Part shown: positions 1-8,307 of the stretch, one piece after another
Numbering within the stretch: position 1 is the stretch's first letter
Layout of the letters: each line of letters begins with the position of its first letter
NCBI GenBank assembly: GCA_036351435.1
Contig: JAZBPA010000189.1
Span: 1 to 58,609, forward strand
Length of the DNA stretch: 58,609 nt
From: JAAUQA01 sp036351435
Lineage (GTDB): Bacteria > Pseudomonadota > Gammaproteobacteria > Competibacterales > Competibacteraceae
Direction of reading: 5' to 3'
The notes under the pieces: generated by a model
Database searches by the model: none
What the model saw: the letters and a program-made list of their open reading frames with translations, nothing else
What the model was told of the DNA's origin: nothing
Program-made: the position numbers and the translations under genes

Positions 1-81
1 CTGGACCCCTTCGGCAAAATTCCCGAATTCAAATACTGCGCGGTTCGGGTACGACGAGTCCACATGGATAACGAGGTTTGA
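1..81 (+). CDS. C-terminal end of an unidentified upstream gene (partial)
   Basis: Frame 1 is open from the window edge to a TGA at 79-81, giving 26 residues that end in RVHMDNEV. The stop lies one base before the ATG of the TAXI protein gene at 83. Such tight spacing suggests the two genes are cotranscribed. I do not recognise the family from this short tail. Confidence 0.4.
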   Translation: MDPFGKIPEFKYCAVRVRRVHMDNEV

Positions 82-82
82 C

Positions 83-1039
83 ATGAAACTATCGATTAAG
101 CTAGCAATTTGGGCCCTGATTATTGCGAGTAGTGTTGGATTGACTCCCTGCCATGCTGACGAGCGAACCTCTGTTATTTTGGGTACAGCCACCCCTGGGG
201 GAGGTTTTGAGCTCTACGGTGGGGTTCTGGCTGAGGTTGTCAACTCCACTGAGCCTACCCTTAACCTGTTAGCCCGGAACACCCGTGGTAGCCGCCAGAA
301 TATCCCTTTGCTGGAGCAAGGCACACTGGATGTGGCATTGGTTGCCAGCCTTCCGGCACGCGAAGCCTTTGAGGGGATAAACCGAGAGACACCCACCTCG
401 CTTAAAATTATCACGGCTATTTATCCCACCTTCGGCGCCTTTGCTGTCAGGGGGGACAGTCCAGCAGAGACGTTTTCCGACTTAATCGGCAAAAAGGTTG
501 CTTGGGGTACAAAGTCCTCGGGGCTGACACTGCTTGCACAATATGTCACCGATGCTTTGGGGCTGGACCGAGACCAGGACTTCGAAGCTGTTTATTTAGA
601 GCGTGCCGGGCATGGTGCACCCATGGTCCTCAATGGCGAGGTCGCCGCACAATGGGGTGGGGGTGTTGGCTGGCCAAATTTCACAAAGATCATGCAAGGG
701 GGAGGACGACTTGTGGGGCTGAGCAACGACCAGATTGCTAAGGTCAGCGCTAAGTATCCCTTTTTGCAACCCTTAAAGATTCCAGCAAATTCATATCCAG
801 GCCAGGCAGAGCCATTACAAACCATAGGCTCTTTCAGCTTTTTATTAGCTCGCCCGAACCTCCCTGATGAATTGGCTTATCGTTTGACCAAAGCGATCCA
901 TGAAGGACAACCGAAGTTATCTGCTCGACTGACTCAGGGACGGGACACATTACCTCAAAATACCTGGAAGGCAGCTGGAGATCCTGACCGCATCCACCCT
1001 GGCGCTCGCCGCTACCTAAGAGAGATAGGCATAGAATAG
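83..1039 (+). CDS. TAXI-family TRAP transporter solute-binding protein
   Basis: The product has 318 residues: an N-terminal signal peptide (about 1-25, hydrophobic core then CHADE), followed by a periplasmic binding fold of the TAXI (TRAP-associated extracytoplasmic immunogenic) type. Family hallmarks are the opening ILGTATPGGGFELYGGVLAE (residues about 32-51), the N-terminal-lobe stretch around TRGSRQNIPLLEQG, and LIGKKVAWGTKSSG near residue 140. By family, such proteins capture small organic acids for a DctQM-type membrane partner. No TRAP membrane subunit is present in the window, so the partner is elsewhere or lost. The length is normal for the family and the gene looks intact. Confidence 0.85.
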   Translation: MKLSIKLAIWALIIASSVGLTPCHADERTSVILGTATPGGGFELYGGVLAEVVNSTEPTLNLLARNTRGSRQNIPLLEQGTLDVALVASLPAREAFEGINRETPTSLKIITAIYPTFGAFAVRGDSPAETFSDLIGKKVAWGTKSSGLTLLAQYVTDALGLDRDQDFEAVYLERAGHGAPMVLNGEVAAQWGGGVGWPNFTKIMQGGGRLVGLSNDQIAKVSAKYPFLQPLKIPANSYPGQAEPLQTIGSFSFLLARPNLPDELAYRLTKAIHEGQPKLSARLTQGRDTLPQNTWKAAGDPDRIHPGARRYLREIGIE

Positions 1040-1282
1040 TTGTTTGAGGGGTTAATCTCTGTACAGGACAAAAATTGCCAACCTATCGCCGAGAAATTGC
1101 GCTGTCGGGTTCAAAAACACCGGATCCAGTATCAAGGCAGGGAGCCGCTGAACGTAAGCGCCAGTTTCGGGGTCTCTTGTTCCGATCCAACCCAGAAGCA
1201 AACTTTCGATGCCATTTTCAAGGCAGCGGACGAGGCCCTGTACCGAGCCAAAGCGCAGGGCCGCAACCGGGTTGTGCTGTAG
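1040..1282 (+). pseudogene. 3' remnant of a GGDEF (diguanylate cyclase) gene
   Basis: The frame begins directly after the TAXI stop codon and encodes only the last part of a GGDEF domain: a helix like IAEKLRCRVQKH, the strand NVSASFGVS, and the typical ending AADEALYRAKAQGRNRVVL. The GG(D/E)EF active-site loop and everything before it are missing, and there is no convincing start. The homologous part begins near 1076. It is best read as a relic left by a deletion or rearrangement between the TAXI gene and this point. No cyclase activity is possible. Confidence 0.75.
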
Positions 1283-1291
1283 TAAACCAAA

Positions 1292-2293
1292 TCATCCATG
1301 CAGATCATTGACCAGGACTACTTTCCCGCTGGCTTGGCCCGATTCCAAATAGGCATGAGCATCGCCAACTTTGCTAAAGGTAAACTGAGTTGCATCGATA
1401 AGTGGCCGTAACTTTTCTTGATTCACTAATGTCGCAGCCTCACTCAACACGTTGTGATATAGCGTTCGACCCTGTCCCGTGATCAACGGAAGTAACATGA
1501 ATACCACATGCAAGCTCAAGCTCTTTAGGTGCATGGGTGATAAATCCAATGTAATTCGTGCAGCAGTAGTTACTATTTCCCCGTAGAGTTTTGCTGCAGC
1601 GAAGCTATTTTCTAAATTGGGTCCGCCAACGGTATCAAAGACCAGATCAAACCCCTTGCTACCCGTTAACAGGGCGACATAGTCTGCCGTAGATTCGGTT
1701 TTATAGTTGATGGCCGCTTTTGCGCCGAATGCCTGTGCTTCAGCAAACTCCGTATCGTTACCAACCGTCGTGTAAACGTGTGCACCGGCGTGCGCAGCCA
1801 ATTGCACGCCAATATGTCCCACGCCACCTAATCCTCCGTGTACCAATACATCTTGGCCAGCCAACGGCTTGGCTTTGTTGAATAAAGCATCCCAAGCGGT
1901 AATCGTCACCAGCGGGAGAGACGCAGCCTCTGCCATCGTGAGCGATGTTGGCTTTTTCGCAATGGTATCCACATCAACGAGCATCGTCTCGCACAACGCT
2001 CCGCTCACCGCACTGATGCCTCCGGAACAGCCGTATATCTCATCACCGACGGAGAATTGCTTAACATCATCAGCTACTTCTGTGATGACTCCCGCAATAT
2101 CGCTATGTATTACAGCTGGAAAAGGAGGAGTAATAGCGGGAACGGCACCACTGCGCATTTTGCAGTCAATTTGATTAACACTACTCGCCATGACTTTCAC
2201 TATGGCATGGCCTGGGCTAAGTTTCGGCGACTCCATCTCCGTTAAACCAAACACATCAGGCGCACCAAATTTTTCAATCACCATCGCTTTCAT
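1292..2293 (-). CDS. MDR-family NADPH:quinone oxidoreductase (zinc-independent)
   Basis: The 333-residue protein has the medium-chain dehydrogenase/reductase layout: a GroES-like N-terminal domain (MKAMVIEKFG, residues 1-120) and a Rossmann domain with the nucleotide loop VLVHGGLGGVGHIGVQLA near residue 150. The catalytic zinc ligands of alcohol dehydrogenases are absent, which fits the quinone oxidoreductase branch. The ABM monooxygenase gene lies upstream in the same direction, about 70 bases away. Together they suggest detoxification of quinones or electrophiles, controlled by the divergent LysR gene before it decayed. The substrate is not known. Confidence 0.85.
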   Translation of the reverse strand: MKAMVIEKFGAPDVFGLTEMESPKLSPGHAIVKVMASSVNQIDCKMRSGAVPAITPPFPAVIHSDIAGVITEVADDVKQFSVGDEIYGCSGGISAVSGALCETMLVDVDTIAKKPTSLTMAEAASLPLVTITAWDALFNKAKPLAGQDVLVHGGLGGVGHIGVQLAAHAGAHVYTTVGNDTEFAEAQAFGAKAAINYKTESTADYVALLTGSKGFDLVFDTVGGPNLENSFAAAKLYGEIVTTAARITLDLSPMHLKSLSLHVVFMLLPLITGQGRTLYHNVLSEAATLVNQEKLRPLIDATQFTFSKVGDAHAYLESGQASGKVVLVNDLHG

Positions 2294-2364
2294 AAGTTAT
2301 TTTCTCCGATTTATGTACAGCAAAAATACGAGCGGAATATAGAGGCAGCCCCGCCTACACGAGA

Positions 2365-2655
2365 CTAAGCCAGCATCGTCATCTCATTCACAGTGAATGT
2401 CTCGACCGCTCCATCCGTTGCAGCCAAAAAGTCCTTGATATGCTGTGCATGCATGTGCGCCTGCCAAAGTTCACGGGATTCCCAGTTCTCGTAAAACATA
2501 AAGTGGGCTGGATTTTCATTGTCCTGATGCAAATCGTATTGTAGGCAGCCTGCCTCAGCACGGGTGGTATCGATTAGTTTTTCAAGCTTAGCTTTTATCA
2601 GATCAGTTTTGCCGGCTTTGGCCGTGATATTAGCGACGATAGTTAATTTAGCCAT
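2365..2655 (-). CDS. Antibiotic biosynthesis monooxygenase (ABM/YgiN-like) domain protein
   Basis: A 96-residue single-domain ABM protein. It begins MAKLTIVANITAKAGK and contains the family features EAGCLQYDLHQDNENP and FMFYENWESRELWQAHMHAQH. The ATG at 2655 is chosen because GGAGGAA lies just upstream; a TTG five codons earlier would overlap that ribosome site. Relatives such as YgiN act as cofactor-free quinol monooxygenases. Cotranscription with the downstream quinone oxidoreductase is likely. Confidence 0.85.
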   Translation of the reverse strand: MAKLTIVANITAKAGKTDLIKAKLEKLIDTTRAEAGCLQYDLHQDNENPAHFMFYENWESRELWQAHMHAQHIKDFLAATDGAVETFTVNEMTMLA

Positions 2656-2726
2656 GTTCGTTTCCTCCAATAGTTAAACTCAGTTCCTCTGGCTAGGGAT
2701 TTGCTATAGCCATCAGCTTTCATGGT

Positions 2727-2758
2727 ATTTCATCCATTGAATATTTACTGGATGAAAT
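2727..2758. promoter_or_regulatory. Perfect 10-bp inverted repeat in the LysR/ABM divergent intergenic region
   Basis: ATTTCATCCA at 2727-2736 is matched exactly by its reverse complement TGGATGAAAT at 2749-2758, with 12 bases between. It sits midway between the divergent ABM gene (start 2655) and the LysR gene (start 2827), the usual place for a LysR operator. A role as operator is inferred from position and symmetry. Confidence 0.6.
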
Positions 2759-2826
2759 TGTAGAGCTTGATTGCTTCGCGTTAAACAGCATAATTTTTGA
2801 TAAATTATCAATTATTTTTTGAGAAT

Positions 2827-3399
2827 ATGCTGTTAGAAGACCTTCAAGTTGTCCTCAAAGTCGCTGAGTTTCGAAGTATTACTGCCGCAGCGGTGCACTT
2901 GGATATGCGGACTGCGACTGCCAGTGCGGCGCTTAAGCGGGTAGAGCGCGCGTTAGGCGTGGAACTGTTTGTCCGCACAACCCGGCACCTTCGGCTCTCC
3001 AGTGCGGGGGAAAGATATATTCCCCAATGTGAGCAGGCCCTGCTTATGTTGGATCAAGCCAAACAAAACATGAAGAATGACCTGGCTATTGTCGATGGTG
3101 AACTGCGCATCTCAGTGTCATCAGACTTGGGCCGGAATTTGGTGATTCCGTGGCTTGGTGAATTTATGGAGACCTACCCAGATGTCAGCGTGAGGGCGAA
3201 TATCAATGACAGTAACATTGACTTATATCGCGATTCTGTAGACATGGCCCTACGCTATGGCCCACCTAATGATGCAAACCTTAAAGACTCACAGTTTGGA
3301 TCACAAACTTGCAAACTTACACGTGCAGACTGGTTTTTCTTATCTCACACACCTCCAATTACCTTTAAAAAATCCCTTTTAGATCGAAAAGGCGAATAA
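2827..3399 (+). pseudogene. Truncated LysR-type transcriptional regulator
   Basis: Residues 1-60 form a clear winged HTH (LEDLQVVLKVAEFRSITAAA, then RVERALGVELFVRTTRHLRLS). An effector-binding domain follows up to about residue 155 (MALRYGPPNDANLKDSQFGS). After that, similarity stops in this frame. The adjacent frame reads SHKLANLHVQTG, which resembles the usual continuation, so a frameshift near 3295 is likely. The protein ends at about 191 residues against a usual 290-300, and the gene runs straight into chrA. The DNA-binding part could still be made, but a normal sensor domain could not. The ATG at 2827 fits the family start; the longer frame from 2797 has no support. Confidence 0.7.
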
Positions 3400-3404
3400 A
3401 ACAC

Positions 3405-4610
3405 ATGGTCAATGAACAGATGGACGATCGTAATCCATGGCCGGTCTTCCTCATCTTTTTGCGTCTCGGGCTGACCTCGTTCGGTGGTCCCGTCGCGCAT
3501 CTCGGTTACTTTCGTGAAGAATTTGTTACGCGTCGCAACTGGCTCACTGATCGCAGCTATGCGGATTTGATGGCGTTATGCCAGTTTTTGCCGGGACCAG
3601 CGAGCAGCCAGGTCGGTATGGCGTTGGGGATGACGCGGGCGGGTTATGCAGGCGCATTGGCGGCCTGGACAGGATTTACCGCACCATCTGCTATCGTGCT
3701 AATTCTGTTTGCGCTGGGGATCTCGACCTACAGCGATGCTATTACACCGGATATGCTGCACGGTCTTAAAATAGTGGCAGTCGCGGTGGTCGCGCAAGCC
3801 GTTTGGGGGATGGCAAAAAACCTTTGCCCGGATACGCCGCGCGTTACCCTCATGGCGGTTGCCTGTTGTATCGTTCTGCTGGTGCCTTACGCGTGGGGGC
3901 AGGTTGGGGTGATTCTGGTTGCGGGTATCGCCGGTTTATTCTTATTTAAGCCCGCGCAGGCCGCTGCCCACGATCCGTTGCCGATTTCCGTAAGCCCTAA
4001 GGCCGGGATTACTTGGCTGGCTTTATTCTTTGTCCTGTTGCTTGGTTTGCCGGTATTGGCGCAATGGCTGCCCAATCAAACGATGGCGATGACAGATGCT
4101 TTTTACCGTGCTGGATCGCTGGTGTTCGGTGGTGGCCACGTTGTCTTACCGCTATTGCAAGCTGAAGTTGTGCCTCCGGGTTGGGTAAGCAACGATGCCT
4201 TTCTGGCCGGTTACGGTGCAGCGCAAGCGGTACCCGGTCCGTTGTTCACGTTCGCCGCCTTTCTCGGTGCGTCTATGAACACGGCACCATCCGGTTGGAT
4301 GGGCGGTTTGATCTGCCTTGTCGCTGTATTCGCGCCCTCTTTTCTGTTGGTTGCCGGTGCTTTGCCATTCTGGGAGCAACTGCGGCGCAATACGCGTACC
4401 CAAGCCGCGTTGGCCGGGGTCAATGCCGCAGTGGTTGGACTACTACTGGCGGCACTTTACAACCCGGTTTGGACTAGCGCGATCCATCGCCCCCAGGATT
4501 TCGGATTAGCTCTGATCGCATTAGTGGCCTTGATGTTCTGGAAGTTACCGCCTTGGCTGGTGGTTTTGTGCAGCGGCGTTGCGGGGTGGCTGTTAAGTGT
4601 TGCTCTTTGA
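3405..4610 (+). CDS. chrA: Chromate efflux transporter ChrA (CHR family)
   Basis: The 401-residue membrane protein is the two-domain (long) form of the CHR family. The first half carries FLRLGLTSFGGPVAHLGYFR and CQFLPGPASSQVGMALGM. The second half repeats the pattern with AGSLVFGGGHVVLPLLQAE and GYGAAQAVPGPLFTFAAFLG. These doubled FGGP/FGGGHV and PGP motifs are diagnostic. About ten membrane segments are evident. By family it exports chromate from the cytoplasm, though some members handle other oxyanions. It starts six bases after the broken LysR frame, so the junction behind it may be where the LysR gene was cut. Confidence 0.9.
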   Translation: MVNEQMDDRNPWPVFLIFLRLGLTSFGGPVAHLGYFREEFVTRRNWLTDRSYADLMALCQFLPGPASSQVGMALGMTRAGYAGALAAWTGFTAPSAIVLILFALGISTYSDAITPDMLHGLKIVAVAVVAQAVWGMAKNLCPDTPRVTLMAVACCIVLLVPYAWGQVGVILVAGIAGLFLFKPAQAAAHDPLPISVSPKAGITWLALFFVLLLGLPVLAQWLPNQTMAMTDAFYRAGSLVFGGGHVVLPLLQAEVVPPGWVSNDAFLAGYGAAQAVPGPLFTFAAFLGASMNTAPSGWMGGLICLVAVFAPSFLLVAGALPFWEQLRRNTRTQAALAGVNAAVVGLLLAALYNPVWTSAIHRPQDFGLALIALVALMFWKLPPWLVVLCSGVAGWLLSVAL

Positions 4611-4660
4611 TGCGAGAGCAATGACTTAGAACGATCCTGAAGAGGAGAACGTCTTTATCT

Positions 4661-4722
4661 TGTACATAATCTGTACAGAAATGCTCGACAAATGTTAAAT
4701 ATTGTAAAAGATATGTACATAT
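4661..4722. promoter_or_regulatory. Three TGTACA palindromes upstream of the BLUF gene
   Basis: The hexamer TGTACA occurs at 4661-4666, 4672-4677 and 4714-4719. The first two are 11 bases apart, one helical turn. The third is embedded in the 12-base perfect palindrome ATATGTACATAT (4711-4722). The region lies between chrA and the BLUF start at 4850 and is AT-rich, as promoters are. I infer binding sites for an unknown dimeric regulator. Confidence 0.45.
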
Positions 4723-4849
4723 TTATCTGGGTGTTTATAGTGTTTCTCAGGCAACAAATTATTTTTCCCTTTGCCATGATTCAATGAAGTTGCTGACGCT
4801 GCCGCATTGCAATTCAATATATTTATCAGTTTGCCGAGGATCTTCCAGA

Positions 4850-5380
4850 ATGAAATTAGTCAGAATGGTGTACGCAAGCAAAGCCTCCAAGTCTTTCAAT
4901 CCTAGAGAAATAATGCTTGTTTTAGAAGCATCGAAAAGAAACAATCCCAAACAAGGGGTAACCGGCTTACTGTTTCTGGGCAATAAGTACTTTTTCCAGT
5001 GCTTGGAGGGCCCACGGCCAGCAGTCAACCGTATCTATAACAAAATTCTTACTGATCCACGACACGAAGATGTACAAATTCTGGAAATGAGGGAAACTAC
5101 AGGACGTTACTTCGATGGTTGGTCAATGAAATTTATATCGCTCAAGTCGATTGAAAATAAATTTATCAGACAAACTGGGCTTAGCTCCTTCGATCCCTAC
5201 AAATTAGATAGCAACGGCGTTGATGAGCTATTGAATGCGTTTAGACAAACTGAACATACCAAAGAAATTCAAATTTCTGAGGAAGAACGGGTACCCGTTC
5301 CTTCAACTAGTAAAGGTTCTGGTTTCTCATTCTTCAACTGGTTCCGGCGTCGTAACGCTGCGATGCCCACTTCAGCTTGA
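4850..5380 (+). CDS. BLUF-domain blue-light photoreceptor
   Basis: Residues 1-100 form a BLUF (FAD-binding blue-light sensor) domain. Counting from the ATG at 4850, the flavin-network residues are present with the spacing seen in AppA: Tyr8 (VRMVYAS), Asn32 (RNNPKQGVTG), Gln50 (FFQCLEG), and Trp91/Met93 (DGWSMKF). The remaining 76 residues show no EAL, GGDEF or other effector domain and end in a Ser/Phe- and Arg-rich tail, so this is a short BLUF protein that must signal through a separate partner. A GAGGA ribosome site lies about ten bases before 4850. The frame extends upstream to 4784, but those residues are not BLUF-like. Confidence 0.9.
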   Translation: MKLVRMVYASKASKSFNPREIMLVLEASKRNNPKQGVTGLLFLGNKYFFQCLEGPRPAVNRIYNKILTDPRHEDVQILEMRETTGRYFDGWSMKFISLKSIENKFIRQTGLSSFDPYKLDSNGVDELLNAFRQTEHTKEIQISEEERVPVPSTSKGSGFSFFNWFRRRNAAMPTSA

Positions 5381-5443
5381 ATTCTCAGAGATGGTGCTTA
5401 TCGAAGAACTTCAGAAATTTGTTTCTTGAACAGTGATTGCAAA

Positions 5444-5488
5444 ATAGAGCATTAATCTCTCCTAAAAATCGGGAGACTAATGCTCTAT
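5444..5488. terminator. Long hairpin, probable bidirectional terminator
   Basis: ATAGAGCATTA at 5444-5454 pairs perfectly with TAATGCTCTAT at 5478-5488. The stem continues imperfectly through CTCTCC and GGGAG around an A/T-rich loop. It lies between the convergent BLUF gene and the Met/His-rich protein gene. There is no long T-run, so intrinsic termination is likely but not certain. Confidence 0.6.
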
Positions 5489-5520
5489 GCATTATCCCAG
5501 TGACTTCAGACGTTCCCTGA

Positions 5521-6141
5521 TTAATCTTCCATCAAGTACTCAACCGTTTGCTGCAGTAAATCGACCCGTTTTTCCAGTTGCCGGAAGGCTTCCATCATAC
5601 CCTCGTTGTTGTGGTGCATCCTGCTACCTCTGCCGTGGTACATGCCTGAATGCTTGTTCATCATCGGGCATTTTTTACCATGACCCATCTTGCCTGCTCG
5701 CATGTGGCCCATTTTGCAGTGGTGCATTTGTTTGCCTGAGCCTCCTGCCATCCTTTGTTCCATCATCCTGCCTCGTCCGTGTCCTCTCATGTCGGGTTGC
5801 TGAGTCATGTTACGCAACGCGGTATTGAGCGCCATCATCTGCTGACGGTGTTCCTGCATCAGCTTTTGGCGTTCCGCCGGATCGGTGGCCTGGTTCATCT
5901 TGTCCCAATGGGAAAGCATTTCTTCCATACGCTGTTGCATAATGGTTAGCGTAGCATTGGCAGCCGCTGCTGGATCGGCTTGTTCAGCGGTGGTTTCTTC
6001 CTCTTGCTGAGTGGCATTTTCGGGTTCAAGTATCTCAGGCTCGGCTGGGGCTTGCGGTTGGGTTTCCTGCGCTAAAAGTGCTGCAGGACTCAGGATCAGC
6101 GATAACGCCAACGCGATAGTCAGCTTGGTTATGTCGTTCAT
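5521..6141 (-). CDS. Exported Met/His-rich, probable metal-binding protein
   Basis: From the ATG at 6141 (MNDITKLTIALALSLILSP) the protein has 206 residues with a clear signal peptide ending near ALLAQ. Next come an acidic Pro/Glu linker, a helical segment (IMQQRMEEMLSHWDKMNQ) and a region from about 120 to 175 very rich in Met, His and Gly with two Cys (MHHCKMGHM, KKCPMMNKH). A C-terminal helix/coiled coil ends in VDLLQQTVEYLMED. The composition suggests binding of copper or similar ions in the periplasm; this is inference. No close family is recognised. An upstream extension of the frame to 6216 has no signal-like character. Confidence 0.65.
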   Translation of the reverse strand: MNDITKLTIALALSLILSPAALLAQETQPQAPAEPEILEPENATQQEEETTAEQADPAAAANATLTIMQQRMEEMLSHWDKMNQATDPAERQKLMQEHRQQMMALNTALRNMTQQPDMRGHGRGRMMEQRMAGGSGKQMHHCKMGHMRAGKMGHGKKCPMMNKHSGMYHGRGSRMHHNNEGMMEAFRQLEKRVDLLQQTVEYLMED

Positions 6142-6234
6142 GTGATATGCCTCACGAATTCGGTTAGGGGTTTTCTGGACAAAATGTTGATCGAAATGAT
6201 TGCGGAGATCCATCATGATAGATCACCAGTGCAA

Positions 6235-7092
6235 TTATCGAATCCAGCCGAGCAGAATCAGTCCAACACTGACAACCAGCGAGCCAGCGAGACGGTGTTG
6301 CCAATATGCTCGCTCGTGGAATACAGAAATCGACAGCAGGACTGCCAATACGATCCCTGCATTAGTAAACGAAACAACATGAGCCGCGGGTAGGTCCCGC
6401 ATCGCCCTGACGATTAATGCATAGGAAGTGCCGATGAACAATCCGCCGATCAACAATAGGTTCCACGGCGGCCTTGATCCTGGAATCCAGTGACCGGTCT
6501 CAACGCGCTGGACTAACGATAAACCGATGAACGATGCGCTGTATCCGACCGTGATAAACCCCAGTTGTTCGAAAAATCCCGGTAGATAGCTGACGGCCAC
6601 CTTATCGCTCAGCGAATAGAGACTGGTGGCAAAAGCGGCACCAGCCGCCCAAGGCAACGCATGTCGCGTATCGGCATACCGAGACGAAGCCGCCAGTATC
6701 CACAACCCGAACACACTCACGCTGATCGCAGACAATTCCAAGAATGACATGTCTTCGGCAAAGAACAGCCATGACCACAGCGCAATCAATAACGGAGAAC
6801 TCCGGGCCAACGGATAGGCCAACGCCACCGGGGCATAATGGTAGGCGCGTCGTAAAGCGATGAAATAAACCGTGTTCGCCGTTGATGTCGCCGCCAAGGA
6901 CAGCAGCAAAGGCCTATCCCAATGGACGTTATTCACCAAGCTCCACAGTGCATACGGCCCCAGCATGATGAGATGAGCCAGCAACCCCCACCAGATGTAG
7001 TTGGCTTTGGCCTCCACCTGGCGAGCCAGCAAATTCCACGTTACATGCATCAGCACGGAAACGCCGATTAACAGATAGGCGTTATCCAACAT
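6235..7092 (-). CDS. DMT/EamA-family permease associated with phosphonate use
   Basis: The 285-residue protein has ten hydrophobic segments in two EamA repeats (for example YPLARSSPLLIALWSWLFFAE and SFTNAGIVLAVLLSISVFHE). It is the last gene of the minus-strand phn block, 76 bases after phnM. A subgroup of DMT permeases is known to sit in C-P lyase clusters (phosphonate-utilisation-associated membrane protein, TIGR03340), and context and length fit that subgroup. The gene appears intact, although the enzymes upstream are broken. Its transport substrate is unknown. Confidence 0.75.
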   Translation of the reverse strand: MLDNAYLLIGVSVLMHVTWNLLARQVEAKANYIWWGLLAHLIMLGPYALWSLVNNVHWDRPLLLSLAATSTANTVYFIALRRAYHYAPVALAYPLARSSPLLIALWSWLFFAEDMSFLELSAISVSVFGLWILAASSRYADTRHALPWAAGAAFATSLYSLSDKVAVSYLPGFFEQLGFITVGYSASFIGLSLVQRVETGHWIPGSRPPWNLLLIGGLFIGTSYALIVRAMRDLPAAHVVSFTNAGIVLAVLLSISVFHERAYWQHRLAGSLVVSVGLILLGWIR

Positions 7093-7168
7093 GGCTGTTG
7101 AGAAAAGCGGCTATGCCGTTATTAGCATTCTCGCCATGCGGAGGATGCCCGGCACCGCTCAGCAAAGC

Positions 7169-8307
7169 TCAGCCATGATCATAGCGAGCACGGTAAGCGG
7201 TTTTGCCATGCACCCAAACATCCGTCACTTGCGACAAGCCGCCGGGTTGGCCCGCGGCGACCAGGTAGGCTCGTTTGCCGACTTCGATTACCCCGCGATC
7301 TTGCAGCTTCGCAGCCCTGGCCGGATTTGCCGTGACCATGCGGATAGCACCCGGCAGATCAAGCTCGGATTGCTCCGGTAAACGCAATACCACGACGATC
7401 AGCGTAGCTGGCGCATAGTCCGCACACAGACAGTCGGCAAGCCCTTGGTGGATGGCATCAATGGCTTTCATAGAACCGGACTGGCTTTTGCCGCGCAAGA
7501 TATTGAGGGCTCCGAAGATAGTCGACATACCCGCAAATTTAGCAGCGCGAGCGGCGTCAAGGGAAATCGGAAATTCGGATATATCCGCACCAATAGCACT
7601 CATGGTGGCGATACGTTCTGCTGAATCATCGTCGTGACTTGCGACGGAAATCCCTGCAGCATGGGCTGCCTCTGCCAATTCCCGGACCCGCTCATAAGCG
7701 CCGGTCGCGGCCTCCCGTTTGCGCTCGACGATGGTATTCACTTCGTCAACAGTCTTTTGGTAGGTGCGGGTCAGAAAGTCACAATAGGCCGCCATGTCTT
7801 TGAACTGCCCCTGTCCCGGGTTGTGATCCATCATTGAAATCAAGCACATGGCTTGTTCGGCCAGCAGTTGCTTTAAGACCGGCAATCCGGTTTCATCGGT
7901 GATCTCGTAGCGGCAATGCACCCGGTTATCGACCAGGCCATGAGGCCGCCAGTCATGCACTGCACGGGCAATTCGCCCGGCGAAATGCCCAGTTCATCAT
8001 TAGCAAAAGACAGCGCGTGATACACCGTGGTGATACCGGACACCGCATTGCGCTTATCGGCCTGAGCACAGGCAAAGTCGAGTGGAAAATGCACATTCGG
8101 ACGTGGCTCGACTTCTTTTTCCAGCGCATCGCAGTGCAGATCAATCATCCCCGGCATGAGTAGCTTTCCGGCCAGATCAATGATTTCGGCGCCCGTCGTC
8201 GAGGCTGGATCGACCGCGCTGATCACACCATCCTCAATCAACAGTGCAGCGTTTTCGAGCACCTCATCGGCCAGTACGATTGTGGCATTGCTTAAACAGG
8301 TTTTCAT
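7169..8307 (-). pseudogene. phnM: phnM, frameshifted (RPnTP diphosphatase of the C-P lyase pathway)
   Basis: The N-terminal part starts at 8307 (MKTCLSNATIVLADEV) with the amidohydrolase signature GMIDLHCDALEKEVEPRP. It reads in frame to GISPGE near 7975. The continuation IARAVHDWRPHGLVDNRVHCRYE is in the next frame and runs to the stop at 7169, including MMDHNPGQGQF and SVASHDDDS. Restoring one A in the run at about 7971-7975 would join the two halves into a full-length PhnM of about 379 residues. This is one clean single-base lesion, so a sequencing error is possible. The damage next door in phnJ favours true decay. The start overlaps the phnL stop by four bases. Confidence 0.85.

Noticed and set aside
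7953..8144. Short frames inside phnM read as separate genes
   Set aside because: They are out-of-frame readings of phnM. The two real halves join by restoring a single base.
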